Positions 23,491 to 33,900 of a stretch of DNA of 64,000 bases are shown here, piece after piece. The DNA is taken from contig JAKUHH010000030.1 of assembly GCA_022701365.1 (NCBI GenBank), positions 621,107 to 685,106 on the forward strand, written 5' to 3'. The position numbers and the translations under genes were made by a program. Each line of letters opens with the position of its first letter. Positions within the stretch are counted from its first letter, which is position 1. Under the pieces are notes generated by a model that saw only the letters and a list, made by a program, of their open reading frames with translations, was not told the origin of the DNA and did not search any database. The DNA comes from Mycocentrospora acerina. Its lineage: Eukaryota; Ascomycota; Dothideomycetes; Pleosporales.

Positions 23491-24606
23491 ATGTCGTCGT
23501 CGTCGCAGGTCAGCGAGTCGTGGATCGCGTCCTTTTGCGGCCTGCTGGGCCACGAGTACTTCGCCGAGGTGTCCGAGGACTTTATCGAGGACGACTTCAA
23601 CCTGACGGGCCTGCAGTCGCAGGTGCCCATGTACAAGGAGGCCCTGGAGATGATCCTCGACGTCGAGCCCGAGGACGACGAGGACGACGAGGACGACGAC
23701 GAGGACGACGACGATGACGACGACGAGGTCCTCGGCGACGAGCGCGCGCCAGGCTACCGCCGAGCCAGCGACCGCCGACACCTGCGCATTGCATCCGACC
23801 TCAGCGTCATCGAGAGCTCCGCCGAGCTGCTGTACGGGCTGATCCACCAGCGCTACATCACCTCGCGGCCCGGCATCCAGCAGATGCACGAAAAGTACGA
23901 GCTGCAGCACTTTGGCACCTGCCCGCGCGTCAACTGCAGCTCGGCAAAGGTCCTGCCCGTCGGCCTCAACGACAGCCCCGGCCACGAGACGGTCAAGCTC
24001 TTCTGCCCCTCGTGTCTCGACGTCTACACGCCCCCCAACTCGCGCTTCCAGACCGTCGACGGCGCCTTCTTCGGCACCACCTTCCCCTCGCTCTTCTTCA
24101 TGACCTTTACCGACCTCGACATTGCCGGCGGCCTGCGCCCCACCGCCGCCGCCACCGTCGACGCCCTCGCCCAGCTGCAGGCCCAGTCCGACGACGCAAA
24201 GTCGCGCAACGCCACCCCCCTCAACGTCACCTCCATCAACGGCGTCGCCCCACACAATCTCGCCCCGGCCCTCGGTGCCGGCAACATTTACGAACCCCGC
24301 ATATACGGCTTCCGCGTCAGCGAGCGCGCCCGCTCAGGCCCCCGCATGAAGTGGCTGCGCATGCGCCCCGCCGACGTCACCGAGCTCGACGAAACACGCC
24401 TGTACTGGGAAGGCCGCGGCGAAGACGACGCCGACCGGCCCGACGACGACGACCTCAACATGGTCGACGTCGCCGAGGGAGGGGCAAAGGGCGCTGTCCC
24501 CGCCGACAGGAGGAAGAAGGCCATTCGCACCCGGAAACGGACGGCCAACGGCTCCCTCCCAGCGGGCAGCCCAATGGACACGAATGGTGTTGGTATCGCG
24601 GGTTAG
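23491..24606 (+). CDS. CKB1: Casein kinase II regulatory beta subunit
   Basis: CK2 beta dimerises through a zinc finger and docks two catalytic alpha subunits, giving the constitutive Ser/Thr kinase tetramer in nucleus and cytosol. It is a single exon of 371 aa. The N-terminus SWIASFCGLLGHEYFAEVSE and DDFNLTGL are family hallmarks. YGLIHQRYITSRPG follows at about 115-127. The zinc ligands are Cys144 and Cys149 (CPRVNC) and Cys172 and Cys175 (CPSC). Residues about 60-79 are an almost pure Asp/Glu tract encoded by GAC/GAG triplets, an expansion of the acidic loop. A fungal-type extension follows the core, including an insert rich in Ala and Asn before GNIYEPRIYGFRVSE and a basic/Gly tail. Third codon positions are strongly C/G biased compared with neighbours. 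Confidence 0.96.
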   Translation: MSSSSQVSESWIASFCGLLGHEYFAEVSEDFIEDDFNLTGLQSQVPMYKEALEMILDVEPEDDEDDEDDDEDDDDDDDEVLGDERAPGYRRASDRRHLRIASDLSVIESSAELLYGLIHQRYITSRPGIQQMHEKYELQHFGTCPRVNCSSAKVLPVGLNDSPGHETVKLFCPSCLDVYTPPNSRFQTVDGAFFGTTFPSLFFMTFTDLDIAGGLRPTAAATVDALAQLQAQSDDAKSRNATPLNVTSINGVAPHNLAPALGAGNIYEPRIYGFRVSERARSGPRMKWLRMRPADVTELDETRLYWEGRGEDDADRPDDDDLNMVDVAEGGAKGAVPADRRKKAIRTRKRTANGSLPAGSPMDTNGVGIAG

Positions 24607-25223
24607 TCACTCTTGCACTTTTTCAATGGTCTGCCCTAACACGGGCATGCCATCCTATGGGGAAGACGAAGAAAAGAAAAAAAGAGGAGCGGGCAGGGAG
24701 TAAAAGGCAAGGGAAATGGAATTTGGGGAATAGAAATGAGAATTGGATCTGGAATTGGAATTGGAAATGGGAACAAAGAGGGAAAACTGTGGCGCTACAT
24801 CCATCCATTTATTGATTGCAAAGTGGGTCTGGGGGAGAAGATGAGGAAGAAGAAGAAGAAGATAAACATGAAGATGGAGATGGAGATAAGGATGGAGATG
24901 AAGAAGAAGCGCAAGGGAAATGAAATGAAATGAGCAGCAAAGAGAAGAGAGAGAGAGAGAGCACTTGTCGATACTATACTACACTACACTTTACTACCAC
25001 ACTACACTACATTGCACTGCACAAAACATGTACCCCAATGCAAAGGAGGGGGTGGAGGAGAGAGGTTTTTTTTCTTTCCAAAGAGTAGAAAGAAATATGT
25101 GTGTGTATGAGAGAGAGAGAGCAGTTTAAATAAATAGCAAAGTCGTTTTGTTGTTGGAATCATTGCTCAAGCAAGCAAGCAAAATTCTTGTTCTCTTATT
25201 CGTATACCTGTCCATGCATCTTC

Positions 25224-25269
<46 letters not shown>
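25224..25269 (+). repeat. (CTA)15 microsatellite
   Basis: About fifteen uninterrupted CTA triplets lie in the convergent gap. Confidence 0.9.
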
Positions 25270-25393
25270 CCAAGAAAGAGAGAAAGAAAACACTTCTTCA
25301 TTTCCAAAAGTCATGTACAAAAAATGAATTAAAAAAAATCAAACAAAAGACGGAAGAAATATACTAAAAAATGGCCATGTGCAGTACATACTG

Positions 25394-25418
25394 TCCTATC
25401 CTATCCTATCCTATCCTA
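25394..25418 (+). repeat. (TCCTA)5 microsatellite
   Basis: Five perfect copies of the pentamer TCCTA. Confidence 0.85.
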
Positions 25419-25606
25419 ATAACGCCTCCTAGATACATACATATAGATATATATGTGAATAAAAGTCAAAATACCTGAGCACCCTCCCAAATAAAGTCAA
25501 AAACACTTGGTCCATCGGCCATTCCCAACCAAAACGCCATCCCACATACGCATCCCCCGCATCCCCAATAAGAACAAGAATAAAAATAACCAAGAAAAAA
25601 CATACA

Positions 25607-28600
25607 TCACTGCACTTTCCTGCCTCCTCCTCCCTTGTTCGCCCGCCATTTATAACTCCCCAGCCCAATATCAGCACCATCTTCCCCTCCACGCACCCCA
25701 TCAAACAAGACCTCTTTCCCCATTGTGATAATCTTGACCGTATTGCCAAACCCCACTGCAATACTGCGTTTTCCCACTCTAGCAATAGGGCCTGGCATCG
25801 CAACAAATAGTTCTTCGTCTTCAAAAGACGACTCTGCATCTTCTAGGTTGTCGGGAAACAGTGGGCGCGAGCAAAACTCGCCCGTCGAACTAAGTGACCA
25901 TGCTTCCCACGTGTCCGTGTCGCCCGACAAGTGCAAGTGCTCATCACCCAGAGGGTTGAGAGAGCGGAAGAAGCCATTCGGCACGCTTTGCTTACGCGCC
26001 CGCTGACTGAGTGCAGATGCGAGAGCGGATGCATCTGCTGCCACATGGTCACCCTCCATGTCAGAAAGCGTAGATGACGGTGTCGACGATTGTACGCAAC
26101 GCCTGATTCCCATCACACTCAGCGCACTCGTTGACTCCCACACGCCAGCAGGCTCAACATAATGTATCGTTTCTGTTGCGTGGTCGAGACCCTGGCATTT
26201 GTACTTGTCCCTATCTGGCGACTTCCCAAGACATATTTGTGACGTAGCGTTGTCGTCGAGAGTAAATGTTTGCATAATCATATGCTCCGTCTCTCGCTCT
26301 CCATACACAACCGACAGAGAGTGTACTGCAGGAGCACCGCATGGACACAACCGTCGGGTTGAATGCATCACTCTAAACGAGTGAGGTTTGACATGTCCAA
26401 TTTGTAATGAATGGATGAGTACTCGGCTGTTAAAGTCGAATATCTCGGCCTCCTCATCACGAAGCGCGAATATAAGTCCAAGACTAGGAATACCCTGGAC
26501 ACACTTGATTTTCGCCGGATTGCTGCCAGGCGGTGGTCCGGGATCTAGACCTGCGACCACCTCAGACGTCGAGTTGCTCCATTCTCTCAGCGATAGGATG
26601 TGAACTTCTCCGGGTTTGGTAACAAAAACAAGGCTACTATCACCCCTAGTGCAAGTATACAATGTCGCAGAGATGATGGGGTTGCGGCAAATTCGCTTGC
26701 TTTGGTGTTGACCTGTGCGTGCATCCATTTCAGTCAAAAATCCGTCCGGGTTGACAATCACAAGGTAAAGTTTCTCGCAATCTGCGCGAGTAATTGAAAC
26801 GAAAGAGAACAAAGATGGCACCTGCCCACGAAGTTCTATTGTGGGAAACGTCAGGAAGCGCGAGGTAGCCATGCTCCATAACCCCATGTGCCCGGTGTCG
26901 GCGCACAAAGCAAGCAGACTTCCACCGTCATCCATGGCACTGGAAACGATTGGCCACAATTTCGGTTTCATCGTAGCTGTTTGCAGCATCCTGTGTATGT
27001 ATCCTCTTCGATCATGGAGCCAAATTGACGTGGACCTGTCAAGAGAAACGCTGGCAAGATGACCCTTTGGACATGAAACCATACTGTCGACATCGAGGGC
27101 CTGCGGTGTTGGTAAAGTCTTGACAGAGAGCGCTGCCTCTTCATCTTTGTCCCCGTCTGAAGTCTCCGGTAAGCCAGTCCACAGGAGATAGTTCATAAAA
27201 AGGGTAACGCCAGCGATCAAGAAGACGGCAGTCAAAGCTGCAGGAAATGCGTGGCCCCGGGCAAATCGACGGAGGTATTCGATCCAAGACGTCGTAGGCT
27301 GAGATCTATCTCTACCACGGGCCCCTTTCGAGACAACAAGGAGGGGGTCGTATATGCGGGCTATGAAGCTATGAGCACCAGGTTTGATGAATCCAAACAG
27401 CTCTCGGGCGGTGTTATGATCTTGAATCCTTAACCAGTCGGCGGGTGTCCTGGCTTGGTTGATCGGAGATGGACTCCATGCGGAATCACTACTGCGTTTT
27501 CGTTTACTAGTCATGAGTTTTCGGCGAAGGGCATTGAATGACAGATGTTTGTCGGTACTGTCGAAAAAGTGCCAGTTAATGGCCAAGATGATGGAGAAGA
27601 TGGCGACGGTTCCTGCAAATCGTGTGCCTAGTGGCAGAGTACCCTCTCGTAATGCAGCAAGCCAAGATTGACGCTCTTGGTGTTTCTTCTTCGATCGTTG
27701 GTTTGATTCCACCCACTCTATGGAGTCTGAAAGTTCCATTCTCTGCACGTCGACGCTCAAAACAGCGACAAAGAACGTCAGGTGATAGACAAAGTCGAAC
27801 ACTAATGTGACGGCTGCAAAGACACAAAAGTCTGCAACCCATGGCGCGACAAGTCTCGAGCAGAGATAGATCAAGGCGAGATTCTGAAATGCGACTGCAA
27901 GGGACAGGTGTCCTACTTCACCTAACGCCTTTCCGATGCGCTGATGTGGCGGCATTTGAGGAGGTGTCTCAAGCACCACGTTTATCAACCGGAATCTAGC
28001 AACTGTCAGCATCAGTATATGTGTAGAGCCAGTGTATACAGACATGTTCCCGAGTCCAAAACAGAAAACGACTGCAGGAAACCAGGGCCGAGGTATACGC
28101 GCTAAATCGATCCCTAGATTTGTACATAGAGTGAAACTGGCAATGATGCATATAGTCATCTGGAATGGATGTTAGCGTTGATGGAGGGTAGTCGGAGAGA
28201 GGAGATCAGACTTTGGCGCATATCGTAATAAGCAGACCGAACCAACTCTTGACAGCACGTAGCTGCATCATACGCCAAATCACATACACGGCTGTCACAA
28301 TGTAAGAGGCAGCTAGAAACAAGTCGTCGTTCAAGGTCATCGGTTTGAATCTAAACTCATACAGCCGATTTCGAGAAACTTGCCCATCTTTAGGGAAGAT
28401 GGACCAGTTGGGCGAGAGGTTGTCAGCCAGACCTCGCGATCTCGAATCCCAGACATCGTCAAGGCTTGCGTTGGTGCGAATGAATAAGCTGATAACTAGC
28501 GCATCTGCTGCGCGAAGCTTTGTATGATGGAACTGCTTGCCTGCAAACACATTGCTTGGCCGGAGCGTCATGTTGAGTGCCGACTGGGTTCTGCTTCGCG

Positions 28601-29209
28601 CATTGATAGTGTGCAAGAGATCCTCGTCCCCTTCCAAGGCGCTGAGCGAACAGTCCCAGTACATCAATGGCGAGTGCCATCCCCATTCCCGGCCATCTGC
28701 TGTCGCTAAGCAGCCAGCGGTGTCATGAGCGGAGACATGGTGGTCGGCGTGTGCAGCGTCTCCGTTAAACCCACTGCCAATAAGGACGTCCTGGACATGC
28801 ATGGCTTCGCGCAGAACGGGCAGGTTGATTGCATTCATGTAGTCGCCATGGACCCAGACCTGGCGTACGACAACATCCGCAGGGCGCTCATCGTAGACTT
28901 CGATGGTCGAGGTCCAGACATGCTTGGGCAGGTTGCGCAGGCCTGCAGCGGCGGAGCTGTCAGTCTGGAAGACGGCCGGGTAGCATAGCAGTACCGAGAT
29001 GGTAATGGTCAGGACAATGGAGAGCAGCCAATGACGCGCCGTTGCCGTTCCATGGGCCTGAAATGCGCGCCGTATGGGGTGCGAGGGGGAGAGTCTTGGT
29101 GGTTCAGTCGTACTGCGGGATCGCGCTCAGCTTTGGGACTATACACGGGACGTCGAGGCAACAACAGCACCACTCACCCACGCAACGGATAAAGGAGGTA
29201 CCAGATCAT
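25607..29209 (-). CDS. scp1: SREBP cleavage-activating protein (SCAP/Scp1) homologue
   Basis: SCAP escorts the membrane-bound SREBP transcription factor from ER to Golgi in response to sterol (in fungi also oxygen) levels. Minus-strand exons are 29178..29209, 28212..29112 and 25607..28159, giving 1161 aa. The first exon encodes only MIWYLLYPLRG, then joins TTEPP after a CGCAG acceptor; this start matches the family N-terminus as I recall it. A first membrane span (HWLLSIVLTITISVLLCYP) is followed by a large lumenal loop. The sterol-sensing domain includes DDLFLAASYIVTAVYVIWRM, SFTLCTNLGIDLARIP and CFGLGNMSVYTGSTHIL. Then come further spans and the block FRLINVVLETPPQMPPHQR. The C-terminal half holds degenerate WD40-like repeats (GHLASVSLDRSTSIWLHD; GGSLLALCADTGHMGLWS). 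Intron 2 has a weak GTCTGA donor. No SREBP gene lies in the window. Confidence 0.92.
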
Positions 29210-30121
29210 TCGGCGCTGCGGGTCCGGCGGAGAGCCGCGTCTCACTCAACCAAAGGTTTGCGACGCGCTCGACGTCGACTGCGATGGATGGGAACGTGGG
29301 GTGAGGTCGGGCGGCTCATTCATCTGTGGGGCAGGCGTGGCAGGCAGTGAGTGTAGTTGCACGAGAAGCAGGCGCTAGGTGGCTCGAGGGCAGTTGACGC
29401 GTGGGCGACGGTGACGGCGATGGCGCTGGCGATGGCGACGGCCAGAAGACGGCCAGAGGACGATGCAGATCGAGAGGCGGTGATAATTGTCTTTTCGTGG
29501 CGCTCATGGCGTCCAAGAGCATCCCGTTCACGCCAAGCGCCCTCCTAGGCGCGCATCCAGTCGCTTCCGTGGTGTAACACCCTCCCTACCCCCGCCAATC
29601 GAGACACCCTCGGACGCAGGACAAGCCCATCCGAGCCGCATGGGCGCAAGACATCAACACGGAGCGGCATGCGTCTGTTCTCATTCAGCTAGGCGTAACA
29701 CTCTCCCCTCACATCCCAAACGGGCTGGAGCGACATCAATTTAACATGCAGTACATCTTGACTATTACAATGAGCGTCCCGGCAAACTGCCACCTACATG
29801 CAGGGTCCATCAAACGCTCTACCAACCCCTTGAGCGTCTTTCATTATTGAACAAAATCAATATGCTTGATGTCTCAGCCGCAACAATGTGTGAATTGCAA
29901 CCCAGCTCGCCTCCCCACGCTCACGCTTCATAATCGTCGCGTCAGCTGCCCGAGTGACTTCAATCTCGTCAACTAGAAATTTCGCCAGCTCGTGCGGCCT
30001 GCGAAATTACTGATGGAACGACATGATGTGGAGACTTCAACTCCCTCAACTACGCCGTGGTGTCTCGACCCTCAGCCCGCAAAGTTGTTGACACCCAATT
30101 TATGATCAAATGCCTGTCGTC
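29210..30121. other. Intergenic upstream of SCAP homologue
   Basis: This 912-bp stretch is the promoter side of SCAP and the 3' side of ACL4. A GGCGAT/GGCGAC-type repeat lies at about 29403-29445. I see no gene or clear regulatory motif. Confidence 0.5.
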
Positions 30122-31300
30122 TCATGTTCCGTCCATCTCCTCGTCATCGTTCTGTCCACCAGCATCCTCCCATCCCTCATTATCGTCGTCATCGTCATCA
30201 TCATCGTCTTCCTCCTCTTCTTCACCGGTAGATGGACCCAGGACACTATTCAATTCCTTCAGAATCTCGTCCGCGTGATCCTTCAAACGGTCGTCTTCAT
30301 ACTCCATCAATGTATACAGCTTGAGGCAGTTCTCGAGCCAGTCGCGGCTGGCGCGCATCAGAGATGTCGCGGTTTTAGTTTCGCCCTTGGTATTCTGCTT
30401 TCCAGATAGCAAATGCAAGCACCATCCTCCCAAATACCATGCCTCTACACTGCCGTCGTTCTCGCCAATCAACCTCTCCAAGACCTCAATGGCCTCGTCT
30501 TCCATTTCAGCTTCCATCAGCAAGCGCGACAAACTGATTCTTGTCGAGTAATCGGGTACCTTAGGGTCGTCCGGGTCCAAGTCCTTCCACAGATCCATAC
30601 TCCTTGTAAGTGCCGCCTGCGCATCTGCAGCCCGTAGCTGCGAGATTCTTATCGACGCTAGTGTTTGTAGAGGCTCGGGGTTGTTAGGCGCAAAGATCAG
30701 TGCTTCTGTGACTGCGGCTTCGCACCGCGCTTCAGCGTCCTCTTCCCATGACAGATCCGTCATGTACACCTCAGCGACACCACATAGAGAGTTGGCAATC
30801 TTTTGCCTCTTCTCTTCCAGCAGCTCCTCAACCTCAGGCTTCTTGACCGCTTTCCCTTCCAGTTCGCCTATCTCTCTCTTGAGCACTTCCACGCCCTTTT
30901 CAAACCACCGTACGCTCTCCGTACCGCCCTCCTCGTTCAGCTGTGCTAGCCATAAGAACTTCTCTGCGCCGTCGTTTGTGCCCTCTGGGTCGAGCAGTAT
31001 CGCAACTTGGAAAACCTCTCTTGCAGCCTCTGGGTCGCCCAGTTCTACGTTGATCTCGCCGAGCAGGTTGAGCGCAGGTAGTGCTGCTGCTGTGGGTTTC
31101 GACGTGGGCTGAAGAAGGTTGAGTGCTCTTCTCGCTGCAACAAGGGCCTCTTCGGGCTGTGACATCTGTAGATATGAGGCTGCCTGATTCAGAAGTTCCT
31201 CCGGTGAGGCTTTTGGCTTCTTGGAGCTACCATCTGATGCGCCGCTCTTCGTCTTCTTCTTGGATTTGCCGGCGCGGTCTTGTGGTTTTGTTTTCGCCAT
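30122..31300 (-). CDS. ACL4: TPR chaperone ACL4 (assembly chaperone of Rpl4)
   Basis: Acl4 is a dedicated chaperone that binds ribosomal protein Rpl4 during or just after its synthesis and escorts it to pre-60S particles. It is a single exon of 392 aa, near the yeast length. The N-terminus is Lys-rich (TKPQDRAGKSKKKTKSG). Tetratricopeptide repeats follow, for example ASPEELLNQAASYLQMSQPE, ALNLLGEINVELGDPEAARE and ALIFAPNNPEPLQTLASIR. A Trp-containing repeat (EAWYLGGWCLHLLSG) comes before the end. The C-terminus is a long Asp/Glu tract (EEEEEDDDDDDDDDNEGWED), expected for shielding a basic ribosomal protein. It is divergent from GIR2 with only 204 bp between start codons. Confidence 0.9.
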   Translation of the reverse strand: MAKTKPQDRAGKSKKKTKSGASDGSSKKPKASPEELLNQAASYLQMSQPEEALVAARRALNLLQPTSKPTAAALPALNLLGEINVELGDPEAAREVFQVAILLDPEGTNDGAEKFLWLAQLNEEGGTESVRWFEKGVEVLKREIGELEGKAVKKPEVEELLEEKRQKIANSLCGVAEVYMTDLSWEEDAEARCEAAVTEALIFAPNNPEPLQTLASIRISQLRAADAQAALTRSMDLWKDLDPDDPKVPDYSTRISLSRLLMEAEMEDEAIEVLERLIGENDGSVEAWYLGGWCLHLLSGKQNTKGETKTATSLMRASRDWLENCLKLYTLMEYEDDRLKDHADEILKELNSVLGPSTGEEEEEDDDDDDDDDNEGWEDAGGQNDDEEMDGT

Positions 31301-31504
31301 GATGTGTATCGTGAGAAGGCAAGGGCAATTTTTTGAGGCGTGTGATGTGTGTTTTCAGTGTCGAGGTCAAATGCAACAGAAAAAGATATCGACGAAAATG
31401 AGAATTGTGGGTCGTGACCTCGACGCATGCGCGGGGAACCGCCAAAACACGCCCCGCCGACAAGGCAAGAAGCCTCAACGTCACAGTTAACAACAATACG
31501 CGCA
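31301..31504. promoter_or_regulatory. Shared ACL4/GIR2 divergent promoter
   Basis: Only 204 bp separate the two start codons, so both promoters must overlap here. Both products work around ribosomes, which makes co-expression plausible. No specific factor site is claimed. Confidence 0.55.
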
Positions 31505-32322
31505 ATGGGTATCGAAGACCAGAAAGAGGAGCGCGAGGTCCTCGAGTCTATTTTCCCAGAAGAAATAACCGGTATGTGTAGTCTCTCATTCAACCCACGG
31601 TTCCAAATCATTAACAGCACCTCCGCAGATGTCTCCGACACAGAATTCCGAATTCTAATAAAGCTCGATGTCGGTGAGCCCTCGTACGATGAAGATGAAG
31701 AGGAAGACGAGGACACATCACGTATATACTTCCACCTGCTCACAACCAAGACTTCTATTAATAACGCACAGCAAAAATCATCCTCAATGTCCAGTACCTG
31801 CCAGACTACCCCGATGAAGCCCCCCGACTCGACATAACGCAGCCTCCCAATGCGCCAAAACACCCCTACCTCGACATCCAGGAAGACAAGGCGCGCCTGC
31901 TGGACTCTCTCTCCGAAACCATTACAGACAACCTTGGCATGCAGATGATATTCACTCTCGTCACGGTTCTCAAAGACTCTGCTGAGCTGCTGATAACTGA
32001 GCGCGAAAACGCAAAGCAGGCGCTGGCTGACATCGAGGCTGCCAAAATTGAGGAGGCAGAGAATGCAAAGTTCCAGGGCGAGGCTGTCACACGGGAGAGC
32101 TTTCTGGCGTGGAGGGACAAGTTTAGGGCCGAGATGGAAGAGGAGGCAAGAAGGCAAGCGGAGGAGAAGGAGGTCGAAGACAAGAAGAAGAGGGTTATTG
32201 AGAAGGAGAAGAAACTCACGGGTAAGGAGTTGTGGCAACAAGGGTTGGTGGGCAAGGTCGATGAGGAGTATGAGGGCGATGATTTGGATTTGGATAAGCT
32301 GAAGATCTCGGCAGATTCATAA
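31505..32322 (+). CDS. GIR2: RWD-domain protein GIR2 (RWDD1 family)
   Basis: Gir2 is a cytosolic RWD protein that binds Gcn1 and the GTPase Rbg2, linking translating ribosomes and amino-acid stress signalling. Exons are 31505..31571, 31629..31721 and 31772..32322, giving 236 aa. The RWD fold runs from EREVLESIFPEEITDVSDTE through ILNVQYLPDYPDEAPRLDIT, including the YPDEAP signature, to about residue 115. The acidic insert DEDEEEDEDTS lies within it. The second half is a charged helix (QALADIEAAKIEEAENAKFQ and an EEARRQAEEKEVEDKKKR stretch) followed by LTGKELWQQGLVG, which is conserved in the family. Introns have GTATGT and GTATAT donors. The start at 31505 is preferred over an upstream in-frame ATG at 31427 because homologues begin MG(I/R)E-like. 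Confidence 0.92.
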
Positions 32323-32451
32323 AGTGTATATATTCAATTGGCCAAAGGCTTTCTTTGACAACCTGTACAATAATTGAACAAAAAACAATTCAAGATACCC
32401 ATTTGCTTACTGAGCAGGACCGGATCAAACAGGGTTGATTCTTCGGTGTAT

Positions 32452-33399
32452 TTACTCGTCTGGTGTGATTATTCGTATTGGCCTCTTCCTCCTTCCTCTC
32501 ACAATCGTCATCCCTTCCTTGAGCGCTAGCTCTGTCTCCGCGTCCACAATTCTCTGCATTTTCTTCACAATCTCCTTATCATTTGCCATATCTCTTTCGT
32601 ACGCCTCCTGGTTCTCCCGATCCGCCAACTGAATCGCATCTACCCACTTCACATTATCCTCGCGCTGCTTAAGCTGCAAGTTGACCAACACATCCCACTC
32701 ATCCTCTTGTTTCCCCATCGGCATCCAGTAGTGCATAAGCTCCACTTTCCTGTGAAAATTGTCTATTCTACGCTCGAGCTTCTGCCGAAGCATCCGGCTC
32801 AACGCGGGGGGTTGTGGCTTTGTGATACGTAAGAAAGGGACTCCGTTGGCGGAGGCGAGGATGGGTACGTGTCGCGGTCCTGAGACATTTGCGTATGGTC
32901 GGACATTGAGGACAGCTTGCTCGGAAGGGAGGCATGCGAGCCTCTCTTTCGGCGGTGACGGAGAAGGTAGAGGAGGGCGAATTCGAGGAGGTCGTGTCAA
33001 GCCGCGTGGTAGTGTGGGAATTACGTCCACCAGAAATGCGGTGCTCGTGGCGTCGCCCGTGGAAGATGCATCGAGGTGATCTAGCGCCTGTGTGCCATCA
33101 ATAAAGTGTGCGAGAGTTTACACACACAGCATCACTAACCTCATAACCGACCTTGAAGCTTAGTCCAAGTTGGTAAGGGCTTTGTATCTTCCTGTTTTTG
33201 CGAAACTTGTGTCGAATTGCATTACGCAAAGAGTCGCGGTGGTCATCAGGTAGTGGTGCGGTGGAACATCGTAAGAGCAGTGCTCTGTACAGAGCAATCG
33301 CTATGGGAGCTGTGAGATTAAAAGAGAGCGCATAGATATTTGCGACGGACCTGCTACACGATGCTGTGTTGACTTTTTAGGTTCGAGAAATCGGGGCAT
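32452..33399 (-). CDS. LYR-motif (complex 1 LYR-like) protein
   Basis: LYR proteins are small mitochondrial adaptors or assembly factors that often bind acyl-carrier protein. Minus-strand exons are 33351..33399, 33140..33309 and 32452..33087, giving 284 aa. The LYR motif lies at the start of the second exon, in APIAIALYRALLLRCSTAP, followed by the basic segment RNAIRHKFRKNRKIQSPYQ and FKVGYEALDHL, a pattern typical of the family. The rest is a Pro-rich linker and a charged helical tail (LERRIDNFHRKVELMHYWMP; WDVLVNLQLKQREDNVKW). The tail is longer than in most LYR proteins. Intron 1 is only 41 nt (GTCCGT...CACAG), near the fungal minimum, so that join is less certain. The specific partner cannot be named. 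Confidence 0.8.
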
Positions 33400-33900
33400 G
33401 CATGTACTGCTCGTTGATGGAGATGCTTAAGTCTTGATGACGCGAATTTCTGTAGCTGTCGCGGGTGCACATGATCACGTGGGCTAGCTAGCTTGACAGT
33501 TGCGTTCTACTCTACTCGATAGAGAACGTGAAATTCAGATGCTAGGGTCTCAAGTTGTGGCTTCTTTCGAACCAGATTTGGTGACTCTCATCTTCATCCA
33601 TTGTTCGTGCTAATCAGATAAGACACAGAATGGATTCTTGCAAAATACACTTGAACTTCTCATCTTGCCAAACGACCTAAAAACATAGTAGATCATTGAA
33701 CCATGGATGAGCAAATGCATTGTCGTTATTCATTTATTCCTCATCTTAGCCTCCTAAGCGGGCTTGCATGCCAGAACTCCATTCCATGCACATTCGTAGT
33801 TCTTGCCGTCATGTCGTCCATAGCGTCCACCTATCTCCCAAAGCTTTGCCATCGACTCATGTTGGTAGAGCTAGCATCTCTCTTTCAATCATCATTGACT
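33400..33900. other. Intergenic between MMS2 3' end and LYR gene
   Basis: This 501-bp stretch contains the LYR promoter and MMS2 3' UTR. A plus-strand frame at 33703 overlaps the end of MMS2 in antisense and looks like chance. I see nothing else. Confidence 0.5.

Larger units (their letters stand above)
24607..25606. other. Convergent gap CK2 beta / SCAP with microsatellites
   Basis: Both flanking genes end here. The 1-kb gap is mostly simple sequence: GGAAAT/GAGATG-like purine runs at 24760-24960, a GA repeat near 24945, ACACT-like units near 24975-25020, (CTA)n and (TCCTA)n. No coding sequence is seen. Confidence 0.6.

Noticed and set aside
23131..24255. 374-codon minus-strand frame over CK2 beta
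   Set aside because: Antisense to a certain gene in very GC-rich sequence; Val/Gly/Ala-rich low-complexity translation.
17956..24606. Secondary-metabolite gene cluster around the monooxygenase
   Set aside because: No polyketide, peptide or terpene synthase nearby; neighbours are CK2 beta and TFB4, which are core genes.
24012..24815. 267-codon plus-strand frame in another frame of CK2 beta
   Set aside because: Arg/Pro/His-rich shadow of the real gene, running into its 3' UTR.
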